From the NCBI RefSeq assembly GCF_041060425.1, contig NZ_JAULBC010000008.1, forward strand, positions 372,001 to 436,000: DNA of 64,000 nucleotides, in the 5' to 3' direction. The notes below the pieces were generated by a model that had not been told where the DNA came from, made no database searches, and saw nothing but the letters and a program-made list of their open reading frames with translations. The DNA comes from Danxiaibacter flavus (GTDB taxonomy: Bacteria; Bacteroidota; Bacteroidia; Chitinophagales; Chitinophagaceae). The position numbers were made by a program, and so were the translations under genes. Shown piece after piece: positions 49,950 to 58,380 of this stretch. Position 1 is the first letter of the stretch, and every line of letters starts with the position of its first letter.

Positions 49950-50735
49950 TTAAAGAAATCTTTCTATCCTTTCTCTCTTCTCCTTTGGTACAAATAAAAC
50001 ATCGCTGCCATTGATCTGATCCATTGGAAGTGTATAGCATGAAACCAGTTTACCGTTGACAAGGTTAAATGGTTCAAACCCGATCTCTTTGAAAAAGTTG
50101 ATCATGAATGCCAGGTTATCGTGCCAGGTTTCCAGCTGAACCAGCGGTTTATGTTTTAATAAAGCATCTTTCATTTCCGGAATTACAACGGTTTCGTATC
50201 CTTCAATATCACATTTAATATAATCGATCTTAGTAAAAGGAGCAAACACCTCGCTCGCTTTCTTAAGAGAACTGTTGAACGTTATATTTTGGGCGATGGC
50301 GCGCTCATCTGTTTCAACGGTTACAAGTCCGTGCCTTAGATAACCCAGGTCACTGAAAGCTGCAGGCATGCCTAAGTGAATGCTTTCCTTGTTCTCATTT
50401 CCCAGCGCAAAAGAAAAAAGTGTTACATTTTTTTTGCCGTCAGTAATCTTGCGTAGTTGCTTTCTGTATGGTTCAACAGGTTCTACACAATATAAATGAC
50501 CACTGCTACTCAGTTTTTCAAGAAATACACTTGCAAAATATCCCAGGTTGGCACCTATATCTACAACAGTGTCATCCTCTCTCACAAGTTTTTTTACAAA
50601 ATAATGCCATGCATATATAGGGTTGTTCTTAAGAAAACCGGCTTTGTAAGAAAGCAGGTAGGTTTTTTGTAACAGAGAAAGATAACCATCCAGTCCCAGA
50701 AAATTAAACAGTGTCCGTTTTAACAACTTGGTCAT
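49950..50735 (-). CDS. FkbM-family methyltransferase
   Basis: A 261-residue SAM-dependent methyltransferase. Motif I is DDTVVDIGANLGYFASVFLE (about 53-72), then GHLYCVEPVEPYRKQL, SFALGNENKESI, IDYIKCDIEGYETVVIPEM (about 165-183), and QLETWHD. The FkbM group usually O-methylates sugars or polyketide precursors, often in surface-polysaccharide work. The context is uninformative: it is convergent with hemD and divergent from the DUF255 gene. No glycosyltransferases nearby. Confidence 0.9.
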   Translation of the reverse strand: MTKLLKRTLFNFLGLDGYLSLLQKTYLLSYKAGFLKNNPIYAWHYFVKKLVREDDTVVDIGANLGYFASVFLEKLSSSGHLYCVEPVEPYRKQLRKITDGKKNVTLFSFALGNENKESIHLGMPAAFSDLGYLRHGLVTVETDERAIAQNITFNSSLKKASEVFAPFTKIDYIKCDIEGYETVVIPEMKDALLKHKPLVQLETWHDNLAFMINFFKEIGFEPFNLVNGKLVSCYTLPMDQINGSDVLFVPKEKRERIERFL

Positions 50736-50851
50736 TTAACAGGTATTTTAGTCATGTTTTTGTCGCCGCAGATCAGGCAACTGCGGCAAAGGAAACAAAA
50801 AAATAGCAGCATTATATAAATACACGTGATTTTTGACATAACAATAGAGCT

Positions 50852-52909
50852 ATGAAAAAAGAACCAAACAGGCTGATCCATGAAACCAGTCCTTACCTTC
50901 TGCAACATGCATATAATCCTGTGCAGTGGTATCCCTGGAGTGAAGAAGCGCTTGAACGTGCAGTTAAGGAAGATAAGCCCATATTGGTTAGCATCGGTTA
51001 TTCTGCCTGCCACTGGTGTCATGTGATGGAAAGGGAAAGCTTTGAGAATGAAGATACCGCAGCCATCATGAATGAGCATTTCATTAACATTAAAATAGAC
51101 CGGGAAGAGCGCCCTGATCTTGATCATATTTACATGGATGCAGTTCAGGCGATGACCGGTGGTGGTGGCTGGCCGCTAAACGTTTTTCTCACGCCGGATA
51201 AAAAACCTTTTTATGGAGGAACATATTTCCCGCCGGTGAATGCATACAACAGGATGAGCTGGCGACAGGTATTGGCGTCTGTTAATGATGCTTTTAAACA
51301 CAAAAGAGATGAAATTGAAACACAGGCATTCAACCTGACAGAACACCTTGAGGCTTCAAATTCTTTTGGCATGTCTGCGCCTGGCAGCACCCAGGTGTTT
51401 ACAAAGGAGAACGCGAAATTGATGGCAGAAAATATGCTCAAAGCGGCTGACAAAACATGGGGCGGGTTCGGACGTGCACCTAAATTTCCCCAGACTTTTT
51501 CATTGCAATACTTACTGCAGTATTACTACTATAGCAATGATCAGGATGCTTTGCAGCACGTAAACCTTAGCCTGGATAAGATGATACAGGGCGGGATCTA
51601 TGATCATATTGGTGGCGGATTTGCCCGTTACAGCACGGACGAAAAATGGCTGGCTCCGCATTTTGAGAAAATGCTTTATGATAATGCACTGTTGCTTTCC
51701 GTCCTCAGTGAGGCCTATCAATTGACCGGAAATTCCACCTATCGTAGCGTTATTGATCAAACAATCGAATATACAGAAAGAGAAATGCTTTCGCCTGAAG
51801 GTGGATTTTACAGTGCCCTTGACGCCGATTCTGAAGGCGTGGAAGGGAAGTATTATACATGGTCCTGGCAGGAGATCCACAACGTGCTCGGTGATGAAGC
51901 GGAATTGTTTTGTAATGTTTACGATATACAGGAAGGGGGAAATTGGGAGCATACTAATATTATCTGGCTGCCTGCTACGATAAAAGAGGTAGCCGAAAGG
52001 AATGAATTATCGCATGACGCACTGGAGGATTTACTGAAAATCTGCAGACAGGAATTATTTAATGTGCGCGAGAAAAGAGTGCGGCCGGGATTGGATGATA
52101 AGATTTTACTAGGCTGGAACGCATTGATGATCAGTGCTTATTGTAAGGCATATGCCGCCCTGGGAAATGACAAATACCTTCAAAAAGCGGAGCGCTCAAT
52201 CCAGTTTTTGGAAAAAAATCTCAAAGACGGAAATAAATGGTACCATAGTTGGAAAGAAAATATGCCGAAATACCCAGCCTTCCTGGATGATTTTGCGTAT
52301 TTAATCCAGGCGTACATTCATTTACATGAAGTAACCGGTGAAAATGGCTATCTCTCTCAGGCAAGAGAGCTCCTTTTATATGCAATAGATGAGTTTGATG
52401 AGGAGGAAACTGACTTTTTTTACTATACCGGTCAGTCGCAAAAGGATGTTTTGCTCCGCAAGAAGGAAGTGTATGACGGAGCTGTGCCCTCAGGGAATGC
52501 GGTAATGGCGCTGAATCTTTATTACCTGGCCGTGATCTATAATGAAACCAAATGGAGGACTCGGGCTGAAAATATGGTGCAGGCGCTCGGATCAGCCATT
52601 GTAAGATATCCAACTTCCTTTGGCGTATGGGCATTCTTACTGCAGCAAATTGCCCGCGGATGGAATGAGATTGCGATTGCGGGTAAGGCAGCTAATGATT
52701 ACTTAAAACAAGTCAATCATATATATTTACCCGGTAAGGTTTCTATGGTTACGGATAAAGAAAATAACGAATATGCATTATTAGAAAATAAAACGTCTGA
52801 AAATGACGAAACGCTCTTATATTGGTGCTCCAATTACAGTTGCAGCGCCCCGGAAGCGTCGTTGGAGCTGTTTATTCAAAAATTAAAGAAACCGGAAAAA
52901 CACGAGTAA
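50852..52909 (+). CDS. DUF255 / thioredoxin-domain protein, YyaL (SSP411) family
   Basis: A 685-residue cytoplasmic protein. The N-terminal DUF255 domain is thioredoxin-like with SIGYSACHWCHVMERESFEN (C-x-x-C, about 46-65) and RPDLDHIYMDAVQAMTGGGGWPLNVF. The remainder is an (alpha/alpha)6-type barrel related to N-acylglucosamine epimerases and glycosidases: GFGRAPKFPQTFSL, GGIYDHIGGGFARYSTDEKWLAPHFEKMLYDNALLL, and RVRPGLDDKILLGWNALMISA. The family is broadly conserved; the exact reaction is not known. Start ATG 50852. It is upstream of gldK by 159 bp but not obviously part of its operon. Confidence 0.92.
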   Translation: MKKEPNRLIHETSPYLLQHAYNPVQWYPWSEEALERAVKEDKPILVSIGYSACHWCHVMERESFENEDTAAIMNEHFINIKIDREERPDLDHIYMDAVQAMTGGGGWPLNVFLTPDKKPFYGGTYFPPVNAYNRMSWRQVLASVNDAFKHKRDEIETQAFNLTEHLEASNSFGMSAPGSTQVFTKENAKLMAENMLKAADKTWGGFGRAPKFPQTFSLQYLLQYYYYSNDQDALQHVNLSLDKMIQGGIYDHIGGGFARYSTDEKWLAPHFEKMLYDNALLLSVLSEAYQLTGNSTYRSVIDQTIEYTEREMLSPEGGFYSALDADSEGVEGKYYTWSWQEIHNVLGDEAELFCNVYDIQEGGNWEHTNIIWLPATIKEVAERNELSHDALEDLLKICRQELFNVREKRVRPGLDDKILLGWNALMISAYCKAYAALGNDKYLQKAERSIQFLEKNLKDGNKWYHSWKENMPKYPAFLDDFAYLIQAYIHLHEVTGENGYLSQARELLLYAIDEFDEEETDFFYYTGQSQKDVLLRKKEVYDGAVPSGNAVMALNLYYLAVIYNETKWRTRAENMVQALGSAIVRYPTSFGVWAFLLQQIARGWNEIAIAGKAANDYLKQVNHIYLPGKVSMVTDKENNEYALLENKTSENDETLLYWCSNYSCSAPEASLELFIQKLKKPEKHE

Positions 52910-53031
52910 AAAAGTATTTGTTAATACAATAAGTGGAAAAAAAAGCCGTTTTTCGTAGTTGAGTTAGCTGTTTTGCACGATTTTGTTAAAAAAATCATCA
53001 GAGCGCAAAATTCAACAGTTCATTTAATTAT

Positions 53032-53039
53032 TACATTTG
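53032..53039 (+). promoter_or_regulatory. TAnnTTTG box (TACATTTG) for the gldKLMN operon
   Basis: Perfect -7 element 29 bp before ATG 53069; no matching -33 at the expected distance. Probable start of the T9SS core transcript. Confidence 0.6.
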
Positions 53040-53068
53040 CTTAATACCCAATTAATTATCGATATAGA

Positions 53069-54352
53069 ATGAAAAGCCAAATCTTATCGCTTATTTTACT
53101 ATTCTCCCTGGTCCTTGTTTTTGAGGGCTGCTTCACAAAAAAAGGCAAGGGATCGGGCGTGCCTGATAATGGTCAGTTAGTAGGTGTTTCGCCCAATGCC
53201 AGAACAAGTATGAATAAGCCAATAGGTATGGTTTATGTACCACCCGGAACCTTCCATATGGGCCCAAGTGATGAAGACATAAACTACAACTTTACCGCAC
53301 GTAACAAGCAGGTATCCATTAACGGTTTCTGGATGGATGCAACGGAAATCACCAACAATGAGTACCGCCAGTTTGTATGGTGGACAAGGGATTCCCTGGC
53401 AGCTATCGAACTGGGGTTCTTTAAAACCAGTCAGAATGGTGATACTGCTGTAGACTGGGCAAAAGCCAAAAACATTAAATGGAACGATAAAGGCACAATG
53501 GAAAAGCTGAACAAGCTTGTGCTTGCTCCTGACAACAGGATCTACAATAAAATAGAAATTGATCCCGAAAAGATCAGCTACAGCGTGCAGGGTTTCGATC
53601 TTAAAGAAGCTGCAAAACGCGAAAATGCAGGCAAACCAAGAATCACCTTCATTTACAGATACAGCCAGAAAGTTTATCCTGATACATTGGTGTGGATGAG
53701 GGATTTCTCTTATTCTTATAACGAACCAATGACAAAAAGATATTTCGCTCATCCTTCGTTTGGTAATTACCCGGTTGTTGGGGTTACCTGGAAACAGGCT
53801 GTAGCATTTTGTAGCTGGAGATCACGTTATTTGACAGATTTCCTCGAAAGAAAGAAATATGCGGTTGAAAGCGATTTCCGTCTGCCAACAGAAGCAGAGT
53901 GGGAATATGCGGCACGTGGCGGACGTACTCAGTCAATGTACCCTTGGGGTAACTATTACCTGAGAAACAAAAAAGGCTGTCTGCTGGCTAACTTTAAACC
54001 TGGTCGCGGTAACTATCCTGAAGACGGTGGTTTTTATACCGTTAGAGCGGATTCTTACTGGCCCAACGATTTCGGTTTGTATAATATGGCAGGAAATGTT
54101 TCAGAGTGGACTTCATCTTATTATTATGAAGGGGCTTACAATTTTCAGCACGATATGAACCCGGATGTGCGTTACAATGCAAAAGATACCGATCCTCCGT
54201 TGATGAAACGTAAGGTAGTGAGAGGCGGAAGCTGGAAAGATGTAGGTTACTTCCTTCAAACAAGTACAAGAGCTTACGAATACCAGGATACAGCCAAATC
54301 TTATATCGGTTTCAGGTGCGTGATCGACTTACCCGCACAGCTTAGAAAGTAG
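53069..54352 (+). CDS. gldK: Type IX secretion / gliding lipoprotein GldK
   Basis: A 427-residue outer-membrane lipoprotein (LVLVFEGCFTKKG lipobox, Cys at about 21). The body is a formylglycine-generating-enzyme-like (FGE-sulfatase) domain: GMVYVPPGTFHMGPSDED, NGFWMDATEITNNEYRQFV, VVGVTWKQAVAFCSWRS, DFRLPTEAEWEYAARGG, NDFGLYNMAGNVSEWTSSYY, VVRGGSWKD, YIGFRCVIDL. GldK with GldN forms the periplasmic ring of the T9SS in other Bacteroidota. Identified as GldK rather than GldJ by the gldL gene directly after it. First gene of the operon. Confidence 0.96.
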   Translation: MKSQILSLILLFSLVLVFEGCFTKKGKGSGVPDNGQLVGVSPNARTSMNKPIGMVYVPPGTFHMGPSDEDINYNFTARNKQVSINGFWMDATEITNNEYRQFVWWTRDSLAAIELGFFKTSQNGDTAVDWAKAKNIKWNDKGTMEKLNKLVLAPDNRIYNKIEIDPEKISYSVQGFDLKEAAKRENAGKPRITFIYRYSQKVYPDTLVWMRDFSYSYNEPMTKRYFAHPSFGNYPVVGVTWKQAVAFCSWRSRYLTDFLERKKYAVESDFRLPTEAEWEYAARGGRTQSMYPWGNYYLRNKKGCLLANFKPGRGNYPEDGGFYTVRADSYWPNDFGLYNMAGNVSEWTSSYYYEGAYNFQHDMNPDVRYNAKDTDPPLMKRKVVRGGSWKDVGYFLQTSTRAYEYQDTAKSYIGFRCVIDLPAQLRK

Positions 54353-54412
54353 TTTCATTTAAAAATCAATATTCCAATTAGAAAAACACAATCAATCACT
54401 AAAATTTAAATT

Positions 54413-55180
54413 ATGGCAGCTGCTATTCCTCCTAAAGTAAGCAGAATCGTAGACATTTTCGTTTCCATTGCGGCAGCAGTGGTAATTGTTGGTGCTTTGT
54501 TCAAACTCGAACACTGGAAAGGTGCGGACATGATGCTCATCGTGGGCTTAGGTACCGAAGCTTTAGTATTTACGGTTTATGGTATATTATATTTAATGTA
54601 TCCGGCAATTGATGATCACCAGGTTAAACTTGCCGGCTCAGAAAATCTTTCAGCGGGCAACCCTGCATTGAAAAGCATGGAAAAAATGTTGCAGGAAGCA
54701 GATATTACGCCTGCAAACCTTACCAAATTAAGCTCTGGTTTCCAGAAACTTGGTTCTACAGTTGAAAAAATGGGTGATATTGGTGATGCAGTTTCTGCGA
54801 CAAGCGAATATGCACTTAAAACAAAAGAAGCAACTACGGCATTATCTTCAGTAAAAGATGCTTATTTAACCACTGCAAACTCTTTATCAGCGTTTAATAA
54901 TGCTTCAGATAGCACTAAGGTGTTCCACGATCAGATCCAGGTATTGACCAAAAATCTTTCTTCTTTAAATACAATTTACGAATTGGAATTGCAGGAAAGC
55001 AATAACCATTTGAAAGCGCTTAACCAGTTCTACGGTAAACTGGCTGATGCGTCTAATTCTATGAATGGTACTGCTGAGGACGCTAAGAAAGCTAAAGAAC
55101 AAATTGCTGCTTTGGCAAACAATTTGGGTAAACTAAACCAGGTTTACGGAAATATGCTTACTGCTATGCAGGGTAGATAA
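54413..55180 (+). CDS. gldL: Type IX secretion motor protein GldL
   Basis: A 255-residue inner-membrane protein with two N-terminal helices (IVDIFVSIAAAVVIVGALFKL, about 10-30; MLIVGLGTEALVFTVYGILYLMY, about 40-62). The glutamate in the second helix (G-T-E-A) is the residue implicated in proton use. The C-terminal ~190 residues are predicted coiled coil in the cytoplasm (NLTKLSSGFQKLGSTVEK to AKEQIAALANNLGKLNQVYG). GldL and GldM form the rotary motor powering secretion and gliding. It starts 60 bp after gldK. Confidence 0.96.
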   Translation: MAAAIPPKVSRIVDIFVSIAAAVVIVGALFKLEHWKGADMMLIVGLGTEALVFTVYGILYLMYPAIDDHQVKLAGSENLSAGNPALKSMEKMLQEADITPANLTKLSSGFQKLGSTVEKMGDIGDAVSATSEYALKTKEATTALSSVKDAYLTTANSLSAFNNASDSTKVFHDQIQVLTKNLSSLNTIYELELQESNNHLKALNQFYGKLADASNSMNGTAEDAKKAKEQIAALANNLGKLNQVYGNMLTAMQGR

Positions 55181-55241
55181 TCTTTAGACTTAGACGAGAA
55201 TATGAAATTATTATATCCTATTAAAAAATTGTATTTATTAT

Positions 55242-56768
55242 ATGGCACTACCTAAGGAGCCACGGCAGAAAATGATTAACCTGATGTATTTGGTGCTAAC
55301 AGCCTTGTTAGCATTGAATGTTTCAGCAGAAATATTAAATGCTTTTAAAACGGTCAATACGAGTTTGAAAAACTCGAACGACATGATCGATGTAAAAAAT
55401 GACGAGCTCTTCAAATCTTTCCAGGCTAAAATGAAAGATGAGAAAACAAGGGAAAGAGCAACCCTGTGGAATGGAAAAGCAGAACAGGCAAAAAAACTGG
55501 CAGACGATCTATCCACTTATATCGAAGATCTTAAAACCAGGCTTAAAAAAGAATCCGGGCTTGAAATAATAGACGGCGCTGAACATTACCGTGAAGATGA
55601 AACCAATACGCCAACACGGGTTATGATTGAAGCAAGAGAAGCACAGGGAAAGGTGTTATATGACAAACTAGAAGCTTTCAAAAACCAATTGCTAGCGATA
55701 GATCCGGAGGTAAAAACAGCTTTTGAAAAAACATTACCTATTGATCTTAGAGTTCCGGAAACGGAAAACAAAGCAAATCGTGACTGGTCTTCTGCTTATT
55801 TCAGAATGACTCCAACGATTGCAGCAGTTACTATTCTGAGCAAGTTTCAAAATGATGTAAAGAATAGCGAAGCCCAGGTGGTGGATTTTTGTCACAGGAA
55901 AGTGGGTGAGGTAGAAGTTATATATGATGCGTTCCAGGCTTTCGCGGGAACAAACTCTCAGTACCTGATGCCGGGTCAGGAGTTGGTGGTTACTGCTGGT
56001 GTTGGTGCTTTTAGTAAAAAAGCCCAGCCTACTGTAACCGTCGATGGTGCTCCGGTGACGTTGAATGCAGATGGTGTCGCCGAATATAAATCAGCTGTTG
56101 GAGGTCCTGGTACATACACTAAAAAGGTAAAAATTACGTTTATTAAACCTGACGGAACTCCGGCGGAATTAATAAAAGACGTACAATACACAGTTGGATC
56201 TCCTACCGGAATTTCTGTTAGTGCTGACGCTGTAAAAGTTCTTTACGTAGGGTTGACTAACCCTCTTAGCATCACTGGTGGGGCAAAGGGAGCTGAGTCC
56301 ATTCAGGCAACTATTGATCAGGGAAGCATTGTAAATAAGGGCGGAGGAAAGTATGATGTTACGGTAACAAAAGCTGGTTCTGCCACTATTAATGTTACAT
56401 CTGAGGGTAAAACAACTCCTTTCCAGTTCAGGGTAAAAACTGTTCCGGATCCCGTAGCTAAAGTTGGTCAAAGCAAAGGCGGACCAATGGCGGTAAACGA
56501 ATTTAAAGCGCAGTTTGGTGTTAGAGCGGACCTGGAAAACTTTGTGTTTGAAAACGTTAAGTTCAATATATCAAGCTTTACTTTAGTATTAACAGGAGCC
56601 GGATTCCCTCAATTGCAATACAGGCAGGTAAATGGCGATTCGTTTGATGCCGTAAGAAACCTCATTGAGAATTGCCGTCCCGGAAGTACTGTAACAATTG
56701 ATGAAATTAAAGCAACTGGTCCTGGTGGCACCAGAACATTGCCTCCAATCGTTTTTAATCTTAGATAA
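55242..56768 (+). CDS. gldM: Type IX secretion motor protein GldM
   Basis: A 508-residue inner-membrane protein. One N-terminal helix follows a conserved start (PKEPRQKMINLMYLVLTALLALNVSAEILNAF, split as a short cytoplasmic head and a helix at about 11-29). The long periplasmic part consists of an alpha-helical domain (about 30-220) and beta domains to the end (VTAGVGAFSKKAQPTVTV, ISVSADAVKVLYVGLTNPLS, FRVKTVPDPVAKVGQSKGG). GldM crosses the periplasm to contact GldK/GldN. It starts 61 bp after gldL. Confidence 0.96.
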   Translation: MALPKEPRQKMINLMYLVLTALLALNVSAEILNAFKTVNTSLKNSNDMIDVKNDELFKSFQAKMKDEKTRERATLWNGKAEQAKKLADDLSTYIEDLKTRLKKESGLEIIDGAEHYREDETNTPTRVMIEAREAQGKVLYDKLEAFKNQLLAIDPEVKTAFEKTLPIDLRVPETENKANRDWSSAYFRMTPTIAAVTILSKFQNDVKNSEAQVVDFCHRKVGEVEVIYDAFQAFAGTNSQYLMPGQELVVTAGVGAFSKKAQPTVTVDGAPVTLNADGVAEYKSAVGGPGTYTKKVKITFIKPDGTPAELIKDVQYTVGSPTGISVSADAVKVLYVGLTNPLSITGGAKGAESIQATIDQGSIVNKGGGKYDVTVTKAGSATINVTSEGKTTPFQFRVKTVPDPVAKVGQSKGGPMAVNEFKAQFGVRADLENFVFENVKFNISSFTLVLTGAGFPQLQYRQVNGDSFDAVRNLIENCRPGSTVTIDEIKATGPGGTRTLPPIVFNLR

Positions 56769-56779
56769 ACGTAAGGTTT

Positions 56780-57847
56780 ATGAAAATAGAATATTCAAAG
56801 TTGGTTTGTGTTGCCTTGCTGCTTTCAGTAGGAATCAGTGCGTTTGCGCAGGCAGGAAGGCAAACAAGACGCAGACCTCCTAGCGCTTACGGTCAGCAGC
56901 CCCCGGCTAACAATGCCAACCCGCAGCAGCAAAATCAGCAGCCGAATAACGCAAATTCTGCATACGGAAATCAACAGGCCGCGCAACAACCTGCAGACAC
57001 TTCATTGCCGGTTACCGTTGTGAAATCAACAAGCGGTGGCCTGATAGACAGCGTTAAGCAGTCCCTCCGGAACGATGGTGCTATTGAAAAGAACCTGGTG
57101 AAGGATCGTGCTCCGTTGGAGTACGAAAACCTGCGTGAAGATGATGCGGTTTATTCTGCTAAGGTTTGGCGTGAAATAGACATCCGGGAAAAGATCAACC
57201 TCCCTTTCAGATATGCAGCAACAGAAGATAATGGTAATCAACGATTTATCAGTATTTTGTTGCGTGCGATCAAGGAAGAAGGCGTGACTGCTTTCAGCGG
57301 AGACGATGACCGGTTCACTACTCCTATTACCCCTGATGATGCAATGAATGCTTTTGGCGGGGGAATGGATACTTCCAAAAAATATGACAGGGATGGAAAC
57401 GTGATCGGCTACGAGGTGAGAGCTAAAGCTGTTTCGCCTGACTCCATCTATAAGTTCCGTATTAAGGAAGAATGGATATTTGATAAGGAAGCAAGCAGAA
57501 TGTTCGTTCGTATTATCGGTATTGCTCCGGTAATTCCTTACAAACTCTCTAATGGTGATATTGTACCAAATAGTGAGCGCCCGGTTTGGTGGGTATATTA
57601 TCCCGATATCCGCGCGGTATTGGCTAAATACCAGGTTTACAATGGTAAAAATTACAGCGCAAGGATGACTTGGGAAGAGCTTTTTGAGAGCAGGATGTTC
57701 AGTAGCTACATTATCAAATCAACGATTAATAACCCGTACGACAAATTCTTTGCAGACTACATTAAGGATCCTCTGTTCCGTTTGCTGGAAGGTGATAATG
57801 TTAAAGAAAAGATATTTGATTACGAACAATCACTGTGGGCTTACTAA
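56780..57847 (+). CDS. gldN: Type IX secretion ring protein GldN
   Basis: A 355-residue periplasmic protein with a signal peptide (LVCVALLLSVGISAFAQ), then a low-complexity Gln/Asn/Pro segment (about 28-75, QQPPANNANPQQQNQQ) unusual in length, and the conserved GldN domain: VYSAKVWREIDIREKINLPF, YKFRIKEEWIFDKEASRMFVRIIGIAP, RPVWWVYYPDIRAVLAKYQVYN, MTWEELFESRMFSSYIIKS and DYIKDPLFRLLEGDNVKEKIFDYEQSLW. It partners GldK in the outer-membrane-associated ring. It starts 11 bp after gldM; a strong terminator follows. Confidence 0.96.
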   Translation: MKIEYSKLVCVALLLSVGISAFAQAGRQTRRRPPSAYGQQPPANNANPQQQNQQPNNANSAYGNQQAAQQPADTSLPVTVVKSTSGGLIDSVKQSLRNDGAIEKNLVKDRAPLEYENLREDDAVYSAKVWREIDIREKINLPFRYAATEDNGNQRFISILLRAIKEEGVTAFSGDDDRFTTPITPDDAMNAFGGGMDTSKKYDRDGNVIGYEVRAKAVSPDSIYKFRIKEEWIFDKEASRMFVRIIGIAPVIPYKLSNGDIVPNSERPVWWVYYPDIRAVLAKYQVYNGKNYSARMTWEELFESRMFSSYIIKSTINNPYDKFFADYIKDPLFRLLEGDNVKEKIFDYEQSLWAY

Positions 57848-57878
57848 CCCAAAAACAGTATATAGAATTTATTTTAAT

Positions 57879-57908
57879 GAAAAGAGCCTCCATCAGGAGG
57901 CTCTTTTC
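57879..57908 (+). terminator. Intrinsic terminator ending gldKLMN
   Basis: GAAAAGAGCCTC, loop CATCA, GGAGGCTCTTTTC: 12-bp stem with U-rich descending arm. Confidence 0.92.
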
Positions 57909-57992
57909 ATGTTATAACATGTTAGCAAAACATACATAAATCAAACAGTTTCATTGTTTTACACACTAAATTTTTTTTAAGAAAAAAAGAGT

Positions 57993-58007
57993 TGCCAAAA
58001 TTTGGCA
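57993..58007. promoter_or_regulatory. Palindrome TGCCAAA-A-TTTGGCA overlapping the -33 box
   Basis: Perfect 7-bp arms around one base. The right arm contains the TTTG (-33) of the promoter at 58001-58031, so a bound protein would block it. Confidence 0.5.
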
Positions 58008-58031
58008 GATTCAAATCAATATATAACTTTG
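58001..58031 (+). promoter_or_regulatory. Perfect Bacteroidota promoter after gldN
   Basis: TTTG (58001-58004), 19-bp spacer, TAACTTTG (58024-58031). It is the best consensus match in the window and reads into a short non-coding segment ending in a terminator. Confidence 0.8.
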
Positions 58032-58037
58032 TCATCG

Positions 58038-58100
58038 GTTTTTCATAGGATATTGGATTTTAAAACGGGGTAGGATTTCCATCCAAGCCCCTTTTTTATT
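58038..58100 (+). ncRNA. Candidate ~60-nt small RNA
   Basis: Starts about 7 nt after the TAACTTTG box and ends at a hairpin (GGGG-TA-GGAT, loop TTCC, ATCC-AAG-CCCC, 58067-58091) followed by TTTTTTATTT. No start codon with a useful frame exists in the segment: the only TTG-initiated frame stops after six codons. I do not recognise it as a known RNA family. It may regulate in trans, or act on the convergent small open frame at 58101-58271. Confidence 0.5.
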
Positions 58101-58271
58101 TTAGCCTGATTTTTGTGAAAAGCAGTCTCTCCAAATTTTCGAATCGGTAACTTCTTCCTGGCTGTTTTTTCTAAATGCATCATTAATCCTGTTTGGCAAA
58201 TTAAGGCGCATAACCGGCCAACTCACATGTAGCTTAATCTTTCTATTAAAAAATTGTTTCAGCTCAACCAT
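58101..58271 (-). CDS. Possible small basic protein, 56 residues
   Basis: An open frame from ATG (58271) to TAA (58103-58101) starting M-V-E-L-K-Q-F-F-N-R-K and ending C-F-S-Q-K-S-G. It is hydrophilic with a basic N-terminal half and a mixed-charge end, no signal peptide and no motif I know. Its 3' end meets the hairpin of the convergent small RNA. No TAnnTTTG box is evident upstream. The length is possible by chance in this composition, so low confidence. Confidence 0.3.
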   Translation of the reverse strand: MVELKQFFNRKIKLHVSWPVMRLNLPNRINDAFRKNSQEEVTDSKIWRDCFSQKSG

Positions 58272-58353
58272 TTCGGGCTTTTGTTGTTATAGGGGTATTC
58301 TGAGGCGAAGAATGATGCAATATTCTTGAAACGAGGTTTCCTTCTTATAAAAG

Positions 58354-58380
58354 AAAAATCCCCGCTTACGGGGATTTTCT
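58354..58380 (-). terminator. Intrinsic terminator after rng
   Basis: GAAAAATCCCCG, loop CTTA, CGGGGATTTTC directly at the rng stop; T-rich on the minus strand. Confidence 0.88.

Noticed and set aside
53069..54352. Reading this gene as a sulfatase-modifying enzyme or GldJ
   Set aside because: The FGE-like fold fits both, but the directly following gldL, gldM and gldN identify it as GldK.
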